DNA from: Rhodococcoides kroppenstedtii
GTDB taxonomy: Bacteria; Actinomycetota; Actinomycetes; Mycobacteriales; Mycobacteriaceae
Direction of reading: 5' to 3'
Assembly (NCBI RefSeq): GCF_900111805.1
Contig: NZ_FOJN01000009.1
Coordinates: forward strand, 62,001 to 126,000
Length of the DNA stretch: 64,000 nt
In this document: one piece after another, positions 42,847 through 51,887 of the stretch
How positions within the stretch are numbered: the stretch's first letter is position 1
Layout of the letters: the number at the start of each line of letters is the position of its first letter
Translations under genes and position numbers: made by a program
The notes under the pieces: generated by a model
Database searches by the model: none
Seen by the model: only the letters and a program-made list of their open reading frames with translations
What the model was told of the DNA's origin: nothing

Positions 42847-43400
42847 CCGCAACGCTTCGCCCCTTCCGCCCGGCTCGCGTCGCGGCCGCCGCCGTGGCCG
42901 TCGGTGCCGCCCTGTCACTGTCCGCGTGCGGCGCCGGACAGATCGCCCAGACCGCCACGCAGGTCGCCGCCATCAACGGCAACGGTGCGGACCAGGCGAA
43001 CATTCAGTTGCGCAACGTGCACGTGCTCTTCCCCACCAGCTCGGAGTTCCGCCTCGAGGAGGGTGGCCGCGCCGAGCTCGTCTTCACCGCGATCAACACC
43101 AGCGCCACCGAGGCCGACCGCCTCGTGTCCATCGAGACCGAGGACGCGGCCGACGTCGTCCTCGAGGGCGCGCCCGCCTCGGGCGTCGAGATCGCCCCGC
43201 AGGCCTCGGTCACCGGCGGCGTCCCGGCCGGCCAGATCACCGACCCGGAGAGCGACGAGCTCACCGTGATCCTCGAGGACCTCAGCGATCAGGTCCGCCC
43301 AGGCCTCACCGTGCCCGCCACGTTCGTCTTCGAGAACGCCGGCGAGGTCCGCGTGGACGTGCCGGTCGACGCCGGCCCCGTCACCCCGCGCGCGGAGTAG
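42843..43400 (+). CDS. lpqE: LpqE-like lipoprotein
   Basis: A 185-residue exported lipoprotein. The basic start (TATLRPFRPARV) and hydrophobic core end in the lipobox LSAC, giving a mature protein that starts at the Cys near residue 24. The mature part is one beta-sandwich-like domain (IQLRNVHVLFPTSSEFRLEEGGRAELVFTAINTS when read in pieces, ending TVPATFVFENAGEVRVDVPVDAG), in the conserved position of mycobacterial lpqE (Rv3584) between carD and radA. The domain resembles copper-chaperone-like PCuAC folds but lacks clear Met/His ligands. GTG is chosen for GGAGGA 8 bases upstream. Function is unknown. Confidence 0.88.
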   Translation: MTATLRPFRPARVAAAAVAVGAALSLSACGAGQIAQTATQVAAINGNGADQANIQLRNVHVLFPTSSEFRLEEGGRAELVFTAINTSATEADRLVSIETEDAADVVLEGAPASGVEIAPQASVTGGVPAGQITDPESDELTVILEDLSDQVRPGLTVPATFVFENAGEVRVDVPVDAGPVTPRAE

Positions 43401-43438
43401 TCCCTCGGCTCGCGCCCGGTCCTGTCGGACCGGCCGTC

Positions 43439-43444
43439 TAGGGT
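43439..43444 (+). promoter_or_regulatory. -10 element TAGGGT of radA
   Basis: TAGGGT lies 7 bases before the GTG at 43452, suiting a leaderless radA transcript and deciding the start codon. Confidence 0.45.
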
Positions 43445-43451
43445 GCGACCC

Positions 43452-44942
43452 GTGGCCAAGACTCGCACCAGCTATCGCTGCTCCCACTGTTCGCACGTCG
43501 TCGCGAAGTGGGTGGGCCGCTGCCCGGAGTGCGAGACCTGGGGCTCCATGGACGAGGTCACCCTCGCCGTCCCGGTGACCGGCCGGGCCGGCTCCAGCGC
43601 CGCGAAAGTCGGTGCGGGATCGATGATCCCGACGTCGCCCGCGCGGCGGATGACCGAGATCTCCAGCACGTCGTCGGTCGCGCGCCCCACCGGCGCCGCG
43701 GAGCTCGACCGCGTGCTCGGCGGCGGCATCGTGCCCGGCTCGGTGGTATTGCTCGCCGGTGAGCCCGGCGTCGGCAAGTCGACCCTGCTCCTCGAGGTCG
43801 TTCGACGCTGGGCCGAACGCAGCCCCGAGGACGTCGCGCTCTACGTCACGGGCGAGGAGTCCGCGGGCCAGGTACGCCTGCGCGCGGACCGCACCGGGGC
43901 GGTTCACGAACGGGTCTACCTCGCGGCGGAGAACGATCTGGCGACGGTCTTCGGTCACGTCGAGCAGGTGTCCCCGACCCTCGTGATCGTCGACTCGGTA
44001 CAGACCATGCAGGCCTCCGACGTCGACGGGGTGATCGGCGGCGTCACGCAGGTACGGGCCATCACGTCGGCGCTCACGTCGCTGGCCAAGGGCCACGGGG
44101 TGGCGGTGATCCTGGTCGGCCACGTCACCAAGGACGGCGCGGTGGCCGGGCCGCGGTCGCTCGAGCACCTGGTGGACGTGGTGCTGCACTTCGAGGGGGA
44201 CAAGCACTCGACGCTGCGCATGGTCCGCGGCGTGAAGAACCGCTTCGGCGCGGCCGACGAGGTGGGGTGTTTCGAGTTGCGCGAGGGCGGAATCGAGGGC
44301 ATCGGCGACCCGTCCGGCCTGTTCCTCCACCACCGATCCGACTCGGTCCCCGGCACGGCGGTGACGGTCACCATGGACGGCAAGCGCGCCCTGCTCGCCG
44401 AGGTCCAGGCGCTGGTCGCCCCCACCCAGATGCCGACGCCGCGCCGTGCAGTCAGCGGTCTCGACGCGGCGCGGGTGGCGATGAACCTCGCCGTACTCGA
44501 GCGGCGATGCGGCATCAAGGTCGGCAGTCACGAGGTCTACGCCGCCACGGTGGGCGGCATGCGGACCACCGAGCCGGTGGTCGATCTCGCGGTCACCCTC
44601 GCCGTGGCGTCGGCGGTTCTCGACGTCGCCCTGCCGCCGGACACCGTCGTGCTCGGCGAGGTCGGACTGGCCGGGGAGGTCCGCCGAGTGGCGGGCGTCG
44701 ACCGGCGGTTGGCCGAGGCCGCGCGCCTCGGTTTCACGCGGGCGGTGGTACCGCGCGACACCGCGGGCGGCGAGCGACCCACCACGGCCCCGCGCGGGAT
44801 GCGCCTGCTGCCGGTCGGCACCGTGGCCGAGGCCCTGGCCGCCACGGTCCGTTCTCGACGCGGCCGAGCCGACCCGTCGTCGGACGCTCGTCGGCCGTCG
44901 GACCGTCGCGCGGAGACCGGGGAGTCCGTGGCGGTACCCTGA
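43452..44942 (+). CDS. radA: DNA repair protein RadA
   Basis: A 496-residue RecA-like helicase that helps process recombination intermediates by branch migration. The N-terminal zinc finger is CSHC...CPEC, the ATPase has Walker [13 protein letters not shown] and Walker B VIVDSVQ, the RadA-specific KNRFG motif is present ([13 protein letters not shown]), and the C-terminal Lon-protease-like domain ends near VGTVAEAL. The GTG at 43452 is preferred to one 9 bases earlier because it agrees with the usual start of family proteins and with a -10 element 7 bases before it. The gene precedes disA, as in many Gram-positive bacteria. RadA is reported to restrain DisA activity in some species. Confidence 0.96.
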   Translation: MAKTRTSYRCSHCSHVVAKWVGRCPECETWGSMDEVTLAVPVTGRAGSSAAKVGAGSMIPTSPARRMTEISSTSSVARPTGAAELDRVLGGGIVPGSVVLLAGEPGVGKSTLLLEVVRRWAERSPEDVALYVTGEESAGQVRLRADRTGAVHERVYLAAENDLATVFGHVEQVSPTLVIVDSVQTMQASDVDGVIGGVTQVRAITSALTSLAKGHGVAVILVGHVTKDGAVAGPRSLEHLVDVVLHFEGDKHSTLRMVRGVKNRFGAADEVGCFELREGGIEGIGDPSGLFLHHRSDSVPGTAVTVTMDGKRALLAEVQALVAPTQMPTPRRAVSGLDAARVAMNLAVLERRCGIKVGSHEVYAATVGGMRTTEPVVDLAVTLAVASAVLDVALPPDTVVLGEVGLAGEVRRVAGVDRRLAEAARLGFTRAVVPRDTAGGERPTTAPRGMRLLPVGTVAEALAATVRSRRGRADPSSDARRPSDRRAETGESVAVP

Positions 44943-44975
44943 GCGGGAGAAAACCGGCGCCAGGAGGGAGTACGG

Positions 44976-46106
44976 GTGACCGAGACCGTGTCCGTGCCTC
45001 CGTTCGCGGGCCCGACCGACGACGATCGACCGCGGGTGTCCGCCACCCTGCGCGACGCCATCGCCGACCTGGCGCCGGGCACAGCTCTGCGCGACGGACT
45101 CGAACGCATCCTGCGCGGCCGTACCGGCGGCCTGATCGTGCTGGGGTACGACGCCGAGGTGGAGTCCATCTGCGACGGCGGCTTCGTCCTGGACGTCGAG
45201 TTCGCCCCCACCCGCCTGCGCGAGTTGTCCAAGATGGACGGGGCGGTGGTGCTGTCCACCGACGGGACGCGCATCGTTCGCGCCAACGTCCAGCTCGTGC
45301 CGGACCACACCATCCCCACGGTGGAATCGGGCACCCGGCACCGGGCCGCCGAGCGCACCGCGATCCACACCGGCTACCCCGTGGTGTCGGTGAGTCAGTC
45401 GATGAGCATTCTCAGCGTGTACGTCGGCGGGACTCGGCACGTCATCGAAGGGTCCGCCACGATTCTCTCGCGCGCCAATCAGGCCGTCGCCACGTTGGAG
45501 CGCTACAAGGCCCGGCTGGACGAGGTGAGCCGTCAGCTCTCCGTCGTCGAGATCGAGGACTCGGTGACCCTCCGCGATGCCCTCACGGTGGCGCAGCGAC
45601 TCGAGATGGTGCGTCGGGTGTCGGTGGAGATCGAGCAGAACGTCCTCGAACTCGGCACGGACGGGCGGCAATTGGCGCTCCAGCTCGAGGAGTTGGTGGG
45701 CGACAACGACATCGCACGCCAACTGGTGGTGCGCGACTACCTCGCCGGCACCGAACCGCCCACCACGGCCGCCGTCGAGCGAGCGCTGGCCGCCCTCGAC
45801 CGCCTCACCGACGTCGACCTGCTCGACCTGACCGTGCTCGCGCGCGCCCTGGGGTACCCCGGCACCATCGAGGCCCTCGACGCGCCGATGAGCCCCCGCG
45901 GCTACCGGCTGCTCACGCGGGTTCCCCGGCTGCAGTTCGGTCAGATCCACCGGCTGGTGACCTCGTTCGGCACGCTGCAGACCCTGCTCGCGGCCACGGC
46001 GGCGGACCTGCAGTCGGTGGAGGGGATCGGCGGACTGTGGGCCCGCCACATTCGAGAAGGCCTGTCGCGCATGGCCGAGGCCAGTATCTCCGGACCCTTC
46101 GACTGA
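44976..46106 (+). CDS. disA: diadenylate cyclase / DNA-integrity scanning protein DisA
   Basis: A 376-residue octameric enzyme that makes cyclic di-AMP from two ATP and scans DNA for branched structures. The DAC domain (about 20-150) carries the catalytic motifs DGAVVLS and [10 protein letters not shown] helical spine follows, and the C-terminal helix-hairpin-helix domain ([27 protein letters not shown]) binds branched DNA. The GTG start has a strong AGGAGGGAG 5 bases upstream. It lies 33 bases after radA and is probably co-transcribed with it. No c-di-AMP phosphodiesterase gene is in the window. Confidence 0.97.
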   Translation: MTETVSVPPFAGPTDDDRPRVSATLRDAIADLAPGTALRDGLERILRGRTGGLIVLGYDAEVESICDGGFVLDVEFAPTRLRELSKMDGAVVLSTDGTRIVRANVQLVPDHTIPTVESGTRHRAAERTAIHTGYPVVSVSQSMSILSVYVGGTRHVIEGSATILSRANQAVATLERYKARLDEVSRQLSVVEIEDSVTLRDALTVAQRLEMVRRVSVEIEQNVLELGTDGRQLALQLEELVGDNDIARQLVVRDYLAGTEPPTTAAVERALAALDRLTDVDLLDLTVLARALGYPGTIEALDAPMSPRGYRLLTRVPRLQFGQIHRLVTSFGTLQTLLAATAADLQSVEGIGGLWARHIREGLSRMAEASISGPFD

Positions 46107-46119
46107 CCCTCCCCGACCC

Positions 46120-46183
46120 GCTGCGCAGCGCACCTCATCGCGCGCTGGCTGCAACACACGCGGATCCGGCTGCGCAGCGCACC
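46120..46183. repeat. 15-bp direct repeat GCTGCGCAGCGCACC
   Basis: Two exact copies at 46120-46134 and 46169-46183, each containing the palindrome GCTGCGCAGC, lie between the convergent disA and Rv3587c-like genes. They can pair with each other and may form the shared terminator. Confidence 0.5.
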
Positions 46184-46200
46184 GCGCGGGGGGGACGGGC

Positions 46201-46920
46201 TCAGGTGAGGTTGAAAGGCTCCGGGGCGCTGCGCAACTGGCCCAGCTGGCCGACCACCGAGTAGGCGCCGGCGCCGACGGGTTCGCGCGGGGCGGTGCAG
46301 CCCGGCTCGGAGGTGGTGCCGGACCACTTCACCGTGAAGGGCGCCTGCTCGCCCGGGCGCAGAGTGCGCAGGTCGGCCGCGCCGGCGGGGAAGCAGTCGG
46401 TGTTGGACCACAGCCGACGGCCCTCGAGGGTGTACACGAGGACCTGCTGCAGACCCGATCCGAGATCCCGCTCGCACGCGGTGGTCCCGATGTTGGTGAC
46501 CACGACCGTGAACCCCGGTTCCTGACCCGCCGGATAGGACGGCTGATCGGGCGTGGCCCGGACCGCCAGGGAGGAATCGGGGCACTGGCCGGGCGGAACG
46601 GGCGTGGACGACGTCGTGGTGGTCGTCGTGGTTCCGCTCGAGGATGCGTCGTCGTTCGCCGCGGCCCCACCGCCACCGCCGCCCGAACCGCCGGAACCTT
46701 GGTTGGATCCGGTGGCCGAGGCGTCGGGACGGTAGGTGGTGGCCGCGGACGGGGCCAGCGAGGCGGAGGCGGCTGCGGACTGCGTGTCCGACGATCCGCC
46801 GCCGGTCAGCGAGACGACGAGCCAGACGACGAGCCCGATGACCACCACCGCGCCGCCGATCGCCAGCGCACGACGGCGCCAGTAGATCTCGGGGGGCAAA
46901 GGTCCATTGGGCTCGAGCAC
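46201..46920 (-). CDS. membrane-anchored conserved protein (Rv3587c-like)
   Basis: A 239-residue protein with a short cytoplasmic start (EPNGPLPPEIYWRRRALAI), one membrane helix and a long Ser/Thr/Gly-rich outer linker. A C-terminal domain of about 130 residues follows (PDSSLAVRATPDQPSYPAGQEPGF in pieces, ACERDLGSGLQQVLVYTLEGRRLWSNTDC in pieces). Four cysteines suggest disulfides. It lies where mycobacteria carry Rv3587c, between disA and the carbonic anhydrase gene. Function is unknown. The start is GTG. Confidence 0.7.
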   Translation of the reverse strand: MLEPNGPLPPEIYWRRRALAIGGAVVVIGLVVWLVVSLTGGGSSDTQSAAASASLAPSAATTYRPDASATGSNQGSGGSGGGGGGAAANDDASSSGTTTTTTTSSTPVPPGQCPDSSLAVRATPDQPSYPAGQEPGFTVVVTNIGTTACERDLGSGLQQVLVYTLEGRRLWSNTDCFPAGAADLRTLRPGEQAPFTVKWSGTTSEPGCTAPREPVGAGAYSVVGQLGQLRSAPEPFNLT

Positions 46921-46993
46921 ATTACAACCGTAGGTGCAGCGTCGCGACGAACCCCGAAACCGGCGCGGCGTGTCGGGGTCCGCCCTTCACGCG

Positions 46994-47653
46994 TCAGGCG
47001 TTCGCCGTGGCCCGTCGCTCGAACCCGCCGACGCCGGTCTCCCCGACGTCACCGATGGCGCCCTGGAGTTCGATACGCCCGTCGGACAGCTTGTAGGTGG
47101 CGCCGACGATCGCGAGCTTCCCGGATTCGATGCGGCGCTCGATGATCGGGGAACGCTGCGTGAGCAGGTTGCCGGTCTCGAGGACGTGGCGGGCGACCAC
47201 CTCGTCGACACCGTCGATGCCCTCACGACGGGCCTCGAGCACCGACGGGGTGACACGCTCGACGATGTCGCGGATGAACCCGCCGGGCACGGTTCCGGCC
47301 TCGAGCGCATCGATGGTGGCCTTCACGGCGCCGCAGCTGTCGTGACCGAGCACAACGATGAGCGGGGTGTTCAGCACCTCGACGCCGAACTCGATGGAGC
47401 CGAGCACCGCGGAGTCGACGACGTGGCCGGCGGTACGCACGACGAACATGTCGCCGAGGCCCTGGTCGAAGATGATCTCGGCAGCCACGCGGGAATCCGC
47501 ACAACCGAAGACGATGGCGGAGGGGTGCTGACCGCCGACCAGCGAGGCGCGATGGTCGATTCCCTGACTGGGATGCTCGGGGGTGTCGGCGACGAAGCGC
47601 CGGTTCCCTTCGACGAGTGCGGTCCAGGCTTCGCGGGGACTCGTGTTCGACAT
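46994..47653 (-). CDS. canB: beta-class carbonic anhydrase
   Basis: A 219-residue zinc enzyme that interconverts CO2 and bicarbonate, and so feeds carboxylases such as the one at 12414-17882. Zinc ligands are Cys51 in VFGCADSR, His104 and Cys107 in GHDSCGAV, with Asp53 and Arg55 as the catalytic dyad; these numbers equal those of M. tuberculosis Rv3588c. The Met before SNTSPREAW is used, since homology begins there and an earlier start would run into the mutY promoter. It is divergent from mutY. Confidence 0.95.
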   Translation of the reverse strand: MSNTSPREAWTALVEGNRRFVADTPEHPSQGIDHRASLVGGQHPSAIVFGCADSRVAAEIIFDQGLGDMFVVRTAGHVVDSAVLGSIEFGVEVLNTPLIVVLGHDSCGAVKATIDALEAGTVPGGFIRDIVERVTPSVLEARREGIDGVDEVVARHVLETGNLLTQRSPIIERRIESGKLAIVGATYKLSDGRIELQGAIGDVGETGVGGFERRATANA

Positions 47654-47737
47654 GCTTACAGTGTGACCGACGCATGGGTTACCCGCACGTAGCCCTCGGC
47701 GCATTCGACATCGTCACTGCCCAGGGGAGGTCTTTCG

Positions 47738-48637
47738 GTGACCGGTTCCGGTTCGTCCGGTGTGCTCACGGAGACACTCGTCGAGTGGTTCCGCACCGAC
47801 GCGCGTGATCTGCCGTGGCGCCGTCCCGGCGTCACCGGCTGGCAGATCCTGGTCAGCGAGGTCATGTTGCAACAGACCCCCGTTGCGCGGGTCGCTCCGA
47901 TCTGGCAGGAGTGGATCGAGAGGTGGCCGGTGCCGTCGGCGATGGCGGCCGCCGGACGCGGCGAGGTCCTGCGGGCGTGGGGCAAGCTCGGTTACCCGCG
48001 CCGCGCGATGCGCCTGCACGACTGCGCCGCGGTGCTCGCCGAGCAGCACGGCGACCGGACACCCGAGGACGTCGAGACGTTGCTGACGCTGCCGGGCGTC
48101 GGTGCCTACACCGCCCGCGCCGTGGCTTGTTTCGCCCACGGTCAACGAGTTCCCGTCGTGGACACCAACGTTCGCCGCGTGATCGCCCGCGCGATCCACG
48201 GCCGCGCCGACGCCGGGAACCCCAGTACCACCAGAGATCTCGCCGATGCGCAGGCTTTGTTGCCGACGGACGTTCCCACCGCGGTGACGTTCTCGGCCGC
48301 GCTCATGGAACTCGGTGCGGTGATCTGCAAGGCCCGAACGCCGGACTGCGGCCGCTGTCCGCTCCCAGAGTGTGCGTGGGTCTCGGCCGGTCGGCCGCCC
48401 CTCGAGGGCCCCGCGCGCTCCGTCCAGAAGTTCGCCGGGACCGACCGGCAGGTGCGCGGACTGCTCATGGACGTGTTGCGCGGCAGCGATTCTCCGGTGG
48501 CCAAGCCGCGGCTCGACCAGGTGTGGACCATCGATCCCGGTCAGCGGGAGCGAGCCCTGGCCTCACTGCTCGACGACGGATTGATCGAGCAGACGGCGCA
48601 CGGGGACTTCGCCCTGGCCGGGGAGGCCGGGCGCTGA
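47738..48637 (+). CDS. mutY: A/G-specific adenine glycosylase
   Basis: A 299-residue base-excision enzyme that removes adenine mispaired with 8-oxoguanine. The catalytic Glu lies in SEVMLQQTPVARV, the helix-hairpin-helix is LPGVGAYTARAV followed by the catalytic Asp in VVDTNVRR, and the [4Fe-4S] cysteines are C-x6-C-x2-C-x5-C (CKARTPDCGRCPLPEC). The C-terminal NUDIX-like domain of longer MutY proteins is reduced to about 80 residues, which is normal for mycobacteria and relatives. GGGGAGG lies 7 bases before the GTG. Confidence 0.95.
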   Translation: MTGSGSSGVLTETLVEWFRTDARDLPWRRPGVTGWQILVSEVMLQQTPVARVAPIWQEWIERWPVPSAMAAAGRGEVLRAWGKLGYPRRAMRLHDCAAVLAEQHGDRTPEDVETLLTLPGVGAYTARAVACFAHGQRVPVVDTNVRRVIARAIHGRADAGNPSTTRDLADAQALLPTDVPTAVTFSAALMELGAVICKARTPDCGRCPLPECAWVSAGRPPLEGPARSVQKFAGTDRQVRGLLMDVLRGSDSPVAKPRLDQVWTIDPGQRERALASLLDDGLIEQTAHGDFALAGEAGR

Positions 48638-48650
48638 CGCGCGACAACGG

Positions 48651-49409
48651 TCAGCGGGCGCGAAGGAAGTCGGTGACGATCCGGCGGTAGTCCTCGGGGC
48701 GGTCGTCGTGGACCAGATGCCCGGCGCCGGTCACCACCACGTGGGTCGACAACGGTTGCAGTGCATGCATTCTCGCCATCTGTCCCGACGGTGTCACGGA
48801 GTTCTCGGCCTCGATCAGCAGCACCGGGGCGCGGACGGACGTCCACTCCGACCAGAAGTCGCGGCGACCCCACTCGTCCGCGATCGCGCGAAAGGTCGCC
48901 ACGTCCCCGTGCAGCCACCAACCGTCGTCCCGTCGCTCGAACGAGTCGAGGAAGTACCGACCGGCGACGTCGCCGAACCAGGACCGGACCGCGTCGGCAT
49001 CGGGAAACGGCTGCGGCCACGCCTCGATCGAGGCCGCCCACCCGGCCGACGTGAGACCGCGGAAATCGGGCGCCATGTCCTCGACCACCAACGCGCGCAC
49101 CAGATCCGGCCGTCGTGCCGCGAGGCACCACCCGTGCAGCCCGCCCATCGAATGACCGATCACCGTCGCGGGTCCGACGTCCCCCAGCACGTCCACGAGG
49201 TCGTCGACGAAGTCGTCCGTCGTCGGCACCGCACGAGATTCTCGCGCACCGCGATGTCCCTCGGCGTCGACGACGTACACCTGTCCGAACGCGCGCAGCC
49301 AGGGCACCTGACGACCCCAGGTTCGTCCACTGCCCATCAGCCCGTGCAACAGCACGATCGGCTCGCCCGTTCCCCCGACGTCGGTCAGCACGGCCACCAC
49401 GACGCCCAC
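48651..49409 (-). CDS. alpha/beta hydrolase (Rv3591c-like)
   Basis: A 252-residue alpha/beta-hydrolase-fold protein. The oxyanion region reads VLLHGLMGSGRTW, the nucleophile elbow GHSMGGLHG, and the catalytic His lies in GAGHLVHDDRPEDY; the acid is likely in LLIEAENS. It may be an esterase or related hydrolase; the substrate is unknown. Its place between mutY and mhuD equals Rv3591c. The GTG start is uncertain because further GTG codons follow in frame within four residues. It converges on mutY with a 13-base gap. Confidence 0.85.
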   Translation of the reverse strand: MGVVVAVLTDVGGTGEPIVLLHGLMGSGRTWGRQVPWLRAFGQVYVVDAEGHRGARESRAVPTTDDFVDDLVDVLGDVGPATVIGHSMGGLHGWCLAARRPDLVRALVVEDMAPDFRGLTSAGWAASIEAWPQPFPDADAVRSWFGDVAGRYFLDSFERRDDGWWLHGDVATFRAIADEWGRRDFWSEWTSVRAPVLLIEAENSVTPSGQMARMHALQPLSTHVVVTGAGHLVHDDRPEDYRRIVTDFLRAR

Positions 49410-49441
49410 CGTAGCCCCGCCGGCCTCGGTCGACCGCCCGG

Positions 49442-49447
49442 TAGCCT
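49442..49447 (+). promoter_or_regulatory. -10 element TAGCCT of mhuD
   Basis: TAGCCT lies 6 bases before the ATG of mhuD with no ribosome-binding site, suggesting a leaderless transcript. Confidence 0.5.
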
Positions 49448-49453
49448 CGCGGT

Positions 49454-49780
49454 ATGCCAGTGGTGAAGATCAATGCCATCGAGGTTCCCGACGGCGCGGG
49501 ACCGGAACTCGAGAAGCGCTTCGCGGCGCGCGCCGGCGCGGTCGAGGGCTCGCCGGGCTTCCTCGGATTCCAGTTGCTGCGCCCGGTCAAGGGAGAGGAC
49601 CGCTACTTCGTCGTCACCCAGTGGGAGGACGAGGAGTCGTTCCAGGCCTGGTCGAGCGGACCCGCCCGCGCCGCCCACTCAGGGGAGCGTGCCAAGCCGG
49701 TCGCGTCGGGTGCGTCGTTGCTCGAGTTCGACGTGGTCCTCGACGTCCCGGCCACCCGAACGGGCGACACGCCCGAATAA
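49454..49780 (+). CDS. mhuD: heme-degrading monooxygenase MhuD
   Basis: A 108-residue IsdG-fold enzyme that breaks down heme to mycobilin and frees iron. The sequence is close to M. tuberculosis MhuD (Rv3592) throughout, with the heme-site residues Asn7 (VVKIN), Trp66 (FQAW) and His75 (AAH) at the same positions, and the shared GFLGFQLLRPVKGE stretch. The MhuD product, without CO release, is known from the family. It acts in the cytosol after heme uptake; no heme transporter lies nearby. It lies between Rv3591c- and lpqF-like genes, as in mycobacteria. Confidence 0.94.
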   Translation: MPVVKINAIEVPDGAGPELEKRFAARAGAVEGSPGFLGFQLLRPVKGEDRYFVVTQWEDEESFQAWSSGPARAAHSGERAKPVASGASLLEFDVVLDVPATRTGDTPE

Positions 49781-49891
49781 CCCGGCCGTACCGGACCTCG
49801 GGACGGTCCCGCGGGACGGAATCGCTAGGGTCGGAGGCGACATCCCGGTCGGGGCACCCGCCTCGATCTCCCGACGGACGAGGCGGCGCAC

Positions 49892-51301
49892 ATGCGGCTG
49901 GCACTACCCCGGAACGGCGGCCACCGCACGATCGTCGCCGTCGTGGTCGCCCTCGGTCTGACCGCGTGCGGCAGCGTCGATCCCCTGCTCGAGTCCGGGG
50001 CGGCCCGCGGCGCCGCCACCACCTCCGCCGAGTCGGAGCCCGTCGAGCGCCCGGCCGCCGCGGTCACGCCCGTCGCCGACACCCTGCTCGGGTGGATCAC
50101 CACGACCGACCCGCTGTCCATCGACCCCGTCGCCGTCGACGCCCTCGCGACCCCCGAACTCACCGGTGAGCTGGCCCCCATCGGCGGACTGCTGGGCCCG
50201 ATCGCCCAGATCCAGCAGAGCGCGCCGATCACGGTCACCGATCGCGTCGACGAGGGATCGGAGTCCACGGTAACCCTGCGGACGGGTCGGGGCACCGCAG
50301 TGACCCTCCGACTCGCCGCCGAGGGCGGTCGTCTGGCCGGAATCCAGGCGCTGCCCGACACCCCCGACGTGGCGACGTTCGCCGACGTCGACGCCGCTCT
50401 GCTCGCCCTCGGCGCCCGGACCTCCTTCACCGTCTCGCGGGTCGACGCCGGGAGCTGCACCACCGTCCACGACCTGAACTCGGGCGAGACACTCCCCCTC
50501 GCGTCCGTCGCCAAGCTCTACGTCCTGGGAGCCGTCGCTCGCGCGGTCGACGCCGGCACGCTGACCTGGGACGAACCGCTCACCGTCACCGACGCCCGCA
50601 AGTCGGCCCCGTCGGGACGATTACAACTCGCACCCGAAGGCACGGTCGTCACCGTGCGCGAGGCCGCCGACGCCATGATCGCGATCAGCGACAACACCGC
50701 CACCGACCTGCTGATCGATCGCGTGGGCCGCGCGGCGGTCGAGGCGGAGGTGGCCGCGACGGGCAGTTCCGACGTCGCTGCGCTCACGCCGTTCCTCACC
50801 ACCCGCGAGTTCTTTCTGCTCGGTTGGGGCCGCCCCGACGGCCGGGCGCAGTGGCGCGACGCGAGCACCGCCGAACGACGGCAGATCCTGGCCGGGATCG
50901 CCGACCGGACCATCGACAGCAATCCGGTCGACCCCGCGACGGCCGATCTCGACTACGTCGGCATCGCGACGCGGCCGGCCACCGCGGATGGTATCGGGTG
51001 GTACGCGAGTGGGTCCGACCTCTGCGCGGCACTCGCGTCGCTGTCGGTCGGGCCGCAGAACGACGTCGTCCGGCAGATCCTCGCCCAGAATCCGGGTGGG
51101 CAGTTCGACCCGACGCGGTGGACCTACGCGGGATACAAGAACGGCAACGCCCCCGGCGAGGTCGCCGGCGCCTGGTTGCTGACGGACACGGCAGGGCAGG
51201 ACTGGGTGATCTCGACCCAGCTCGCCTCCGACACCCCGATCGGCCCGCTGGACAACGCGTACGCCTTCGAGCTGGTGACGCGCAGCAGCGCGTTCCTCTG
51301 A
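49892..51301 (+). CDS. lpqF: LpqF-like lipoprotein with serine beta-lactamase fold
   Basis: A 469-residue lipoprotein (lipobox LTAC, Cys26). After an N-terminal domain of about 140 residues comes a class A beta-lactamase/penicillin-binding fold: SVAK with Ser205 and Lys208, SDN in AIAISDNTATD, and a KNG box in YAGYKNGNAPGE. It matches mycobacterial LpqF (Rv3593) by position and layout. It may be an esterase or carboxypeptidase-like envelope enzyme; beta-lactamase activity is not implied, since the Omega-loop Glu is not evident. A TAGGGT hexamer lies at about 49826. A terminator follows the gene. Confidence 0.87.
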   Translation: MRLALPRNGGHRTIVAVVVALGLTACGSVDPLLESGAARGAATTSAESEPVERPAAAVTPVADTLLGWITTTDPLSIDPVAVDALATPELTGELAPIGGLLGPIAQIQQSAPITVTDRVDEGSESTVTLRTGRGTAVTLRLAAEGGRLAGIQALPDTPDVATFADVDAALLALGARTSFTVSRVDAGSCTTVHDLNSGETLPLASVAKLYVLGAVARAVDAGTLTWDEPLTVTDARKSAPSGRLQLAPEGTVVTVREAADAMIAISDNTATDLLIDRVGRAAVEAEVAATGSSDVAALTPFLTTREFFLLGWGRPDGRAQWRDASTAERRQILAGIADRTIDSNPVDPATADLDYVGIATRPATADGIGWYASGSDLCAALASLSVGPQNDVVRQILAQNPGGQFDPTRWTYAGYKNGNAPGEVAGAWLLTDTAGQDWVISTQLASDTPIGPLDNAYAFELVTRSSAFL

Positions 51302-51308
51302 CACGCGA

Positions 51309-51346
51309 ACGCCCCGCGCCACATCCTCGGGATGCAGGCGGGGCGT
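51309..51346. terminator. hairpin between lpqF and the OsmC gene
   Basis: ACGCCCCGC (51309-51317) pairs with GCGGGGCGT (51338-51346), with an inner CATCC/GGATG pair. It lies 8 bases past the lpqF stop and just beyond the convergent OsmC gene. Confidence 0.75.
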
Positions 51347-51357
51347 CGGGAACGGTG

Positions 51358-51792
51358 TCAGTCGAGCGAAGCGTCCAGCGTGATCTCGACGCCGGTGAGC
51401 GCCTTGCTGACCGGGCAGGTGTCCTTGGCGTCCTGCGCCGCCTTGGCGAACCCGTCGGCGTCCAGACCCTCGACCTCACCACGCACGGTGAGTGCGATAC
51501 CCGTCAGCTTGAAGCCCTGCGTGTCCGGGCCGAGCGAGACGTCAGCACTGACCTCGAGGCTCTGCGGCGTGCCGCCGGCCTCGGCGATGAGGGCCGAGAG
51601 CTGCATCGCGTAGCACGACGTGTGAGCCGCGGCGATGAGCTCCTCGGGGCTGGTGGTGCCCCCCGCGTCCTCGGCGGCGCGCTTGGGGAACGAGACATCG
51701 AACGTCCCGGCCTTGGAGCTGGACAACTCCACCTGGCCGGACCCCTGCTCGAGGGTGCCATTCCAGGCGGTGCGTGCGGTACGAGTAGGCAT
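51358..51792 (-). CDS. OsmC/Ohr family peroxidase
   Basis: A 144-residue thiol peroxidase of the OsmC family. The two active-site cysteines are in TSCYAMQLSALI and DTCPVSKAL. The fold marks GTFDVSFPKRAAEDAGGTTSPEELIAAAH support OsmC rather than Ohr. It should reduce organic hydroperoxides in the cytosol. The Met before PTRTARTAW is used because it is the family start; a longer reading adds 15 unrelated residues. This gene and the following VOC gene are additions to the mycobacterial lpqF-clpC order. Confidence 0.92.
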   Translation of the reverse strand: MPTRTARTAWNGTLEQGSGQVELSSSKAGTFDVSFPKRAAEDAGGTTSPEELIAAAHTSCYAMQLSALIAEAGGTPQSLEVSADVSLGPDTQGFKLTGIALTVRGEVEGLDADGFAKAAQDAKDTCPVSKALTGVEITLDASLD

Positions 51793-51887
51793 CTGCGGGT
51801 GAACCTTCCGATCGGGTGACAAGGATTCCGACATCACGAGGATGCCCGAACGGGCCGATTTTCATGCCTCGCCGCGGTCCCCGCCCG

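Noticed and set aside
42915-46157. Open frame of over 1,000 codons opposite lpqE, radA and disA
   Set aside because: It crosses three well-supported sense genes and their gaps; no signal peptide, motif or ribosome site.
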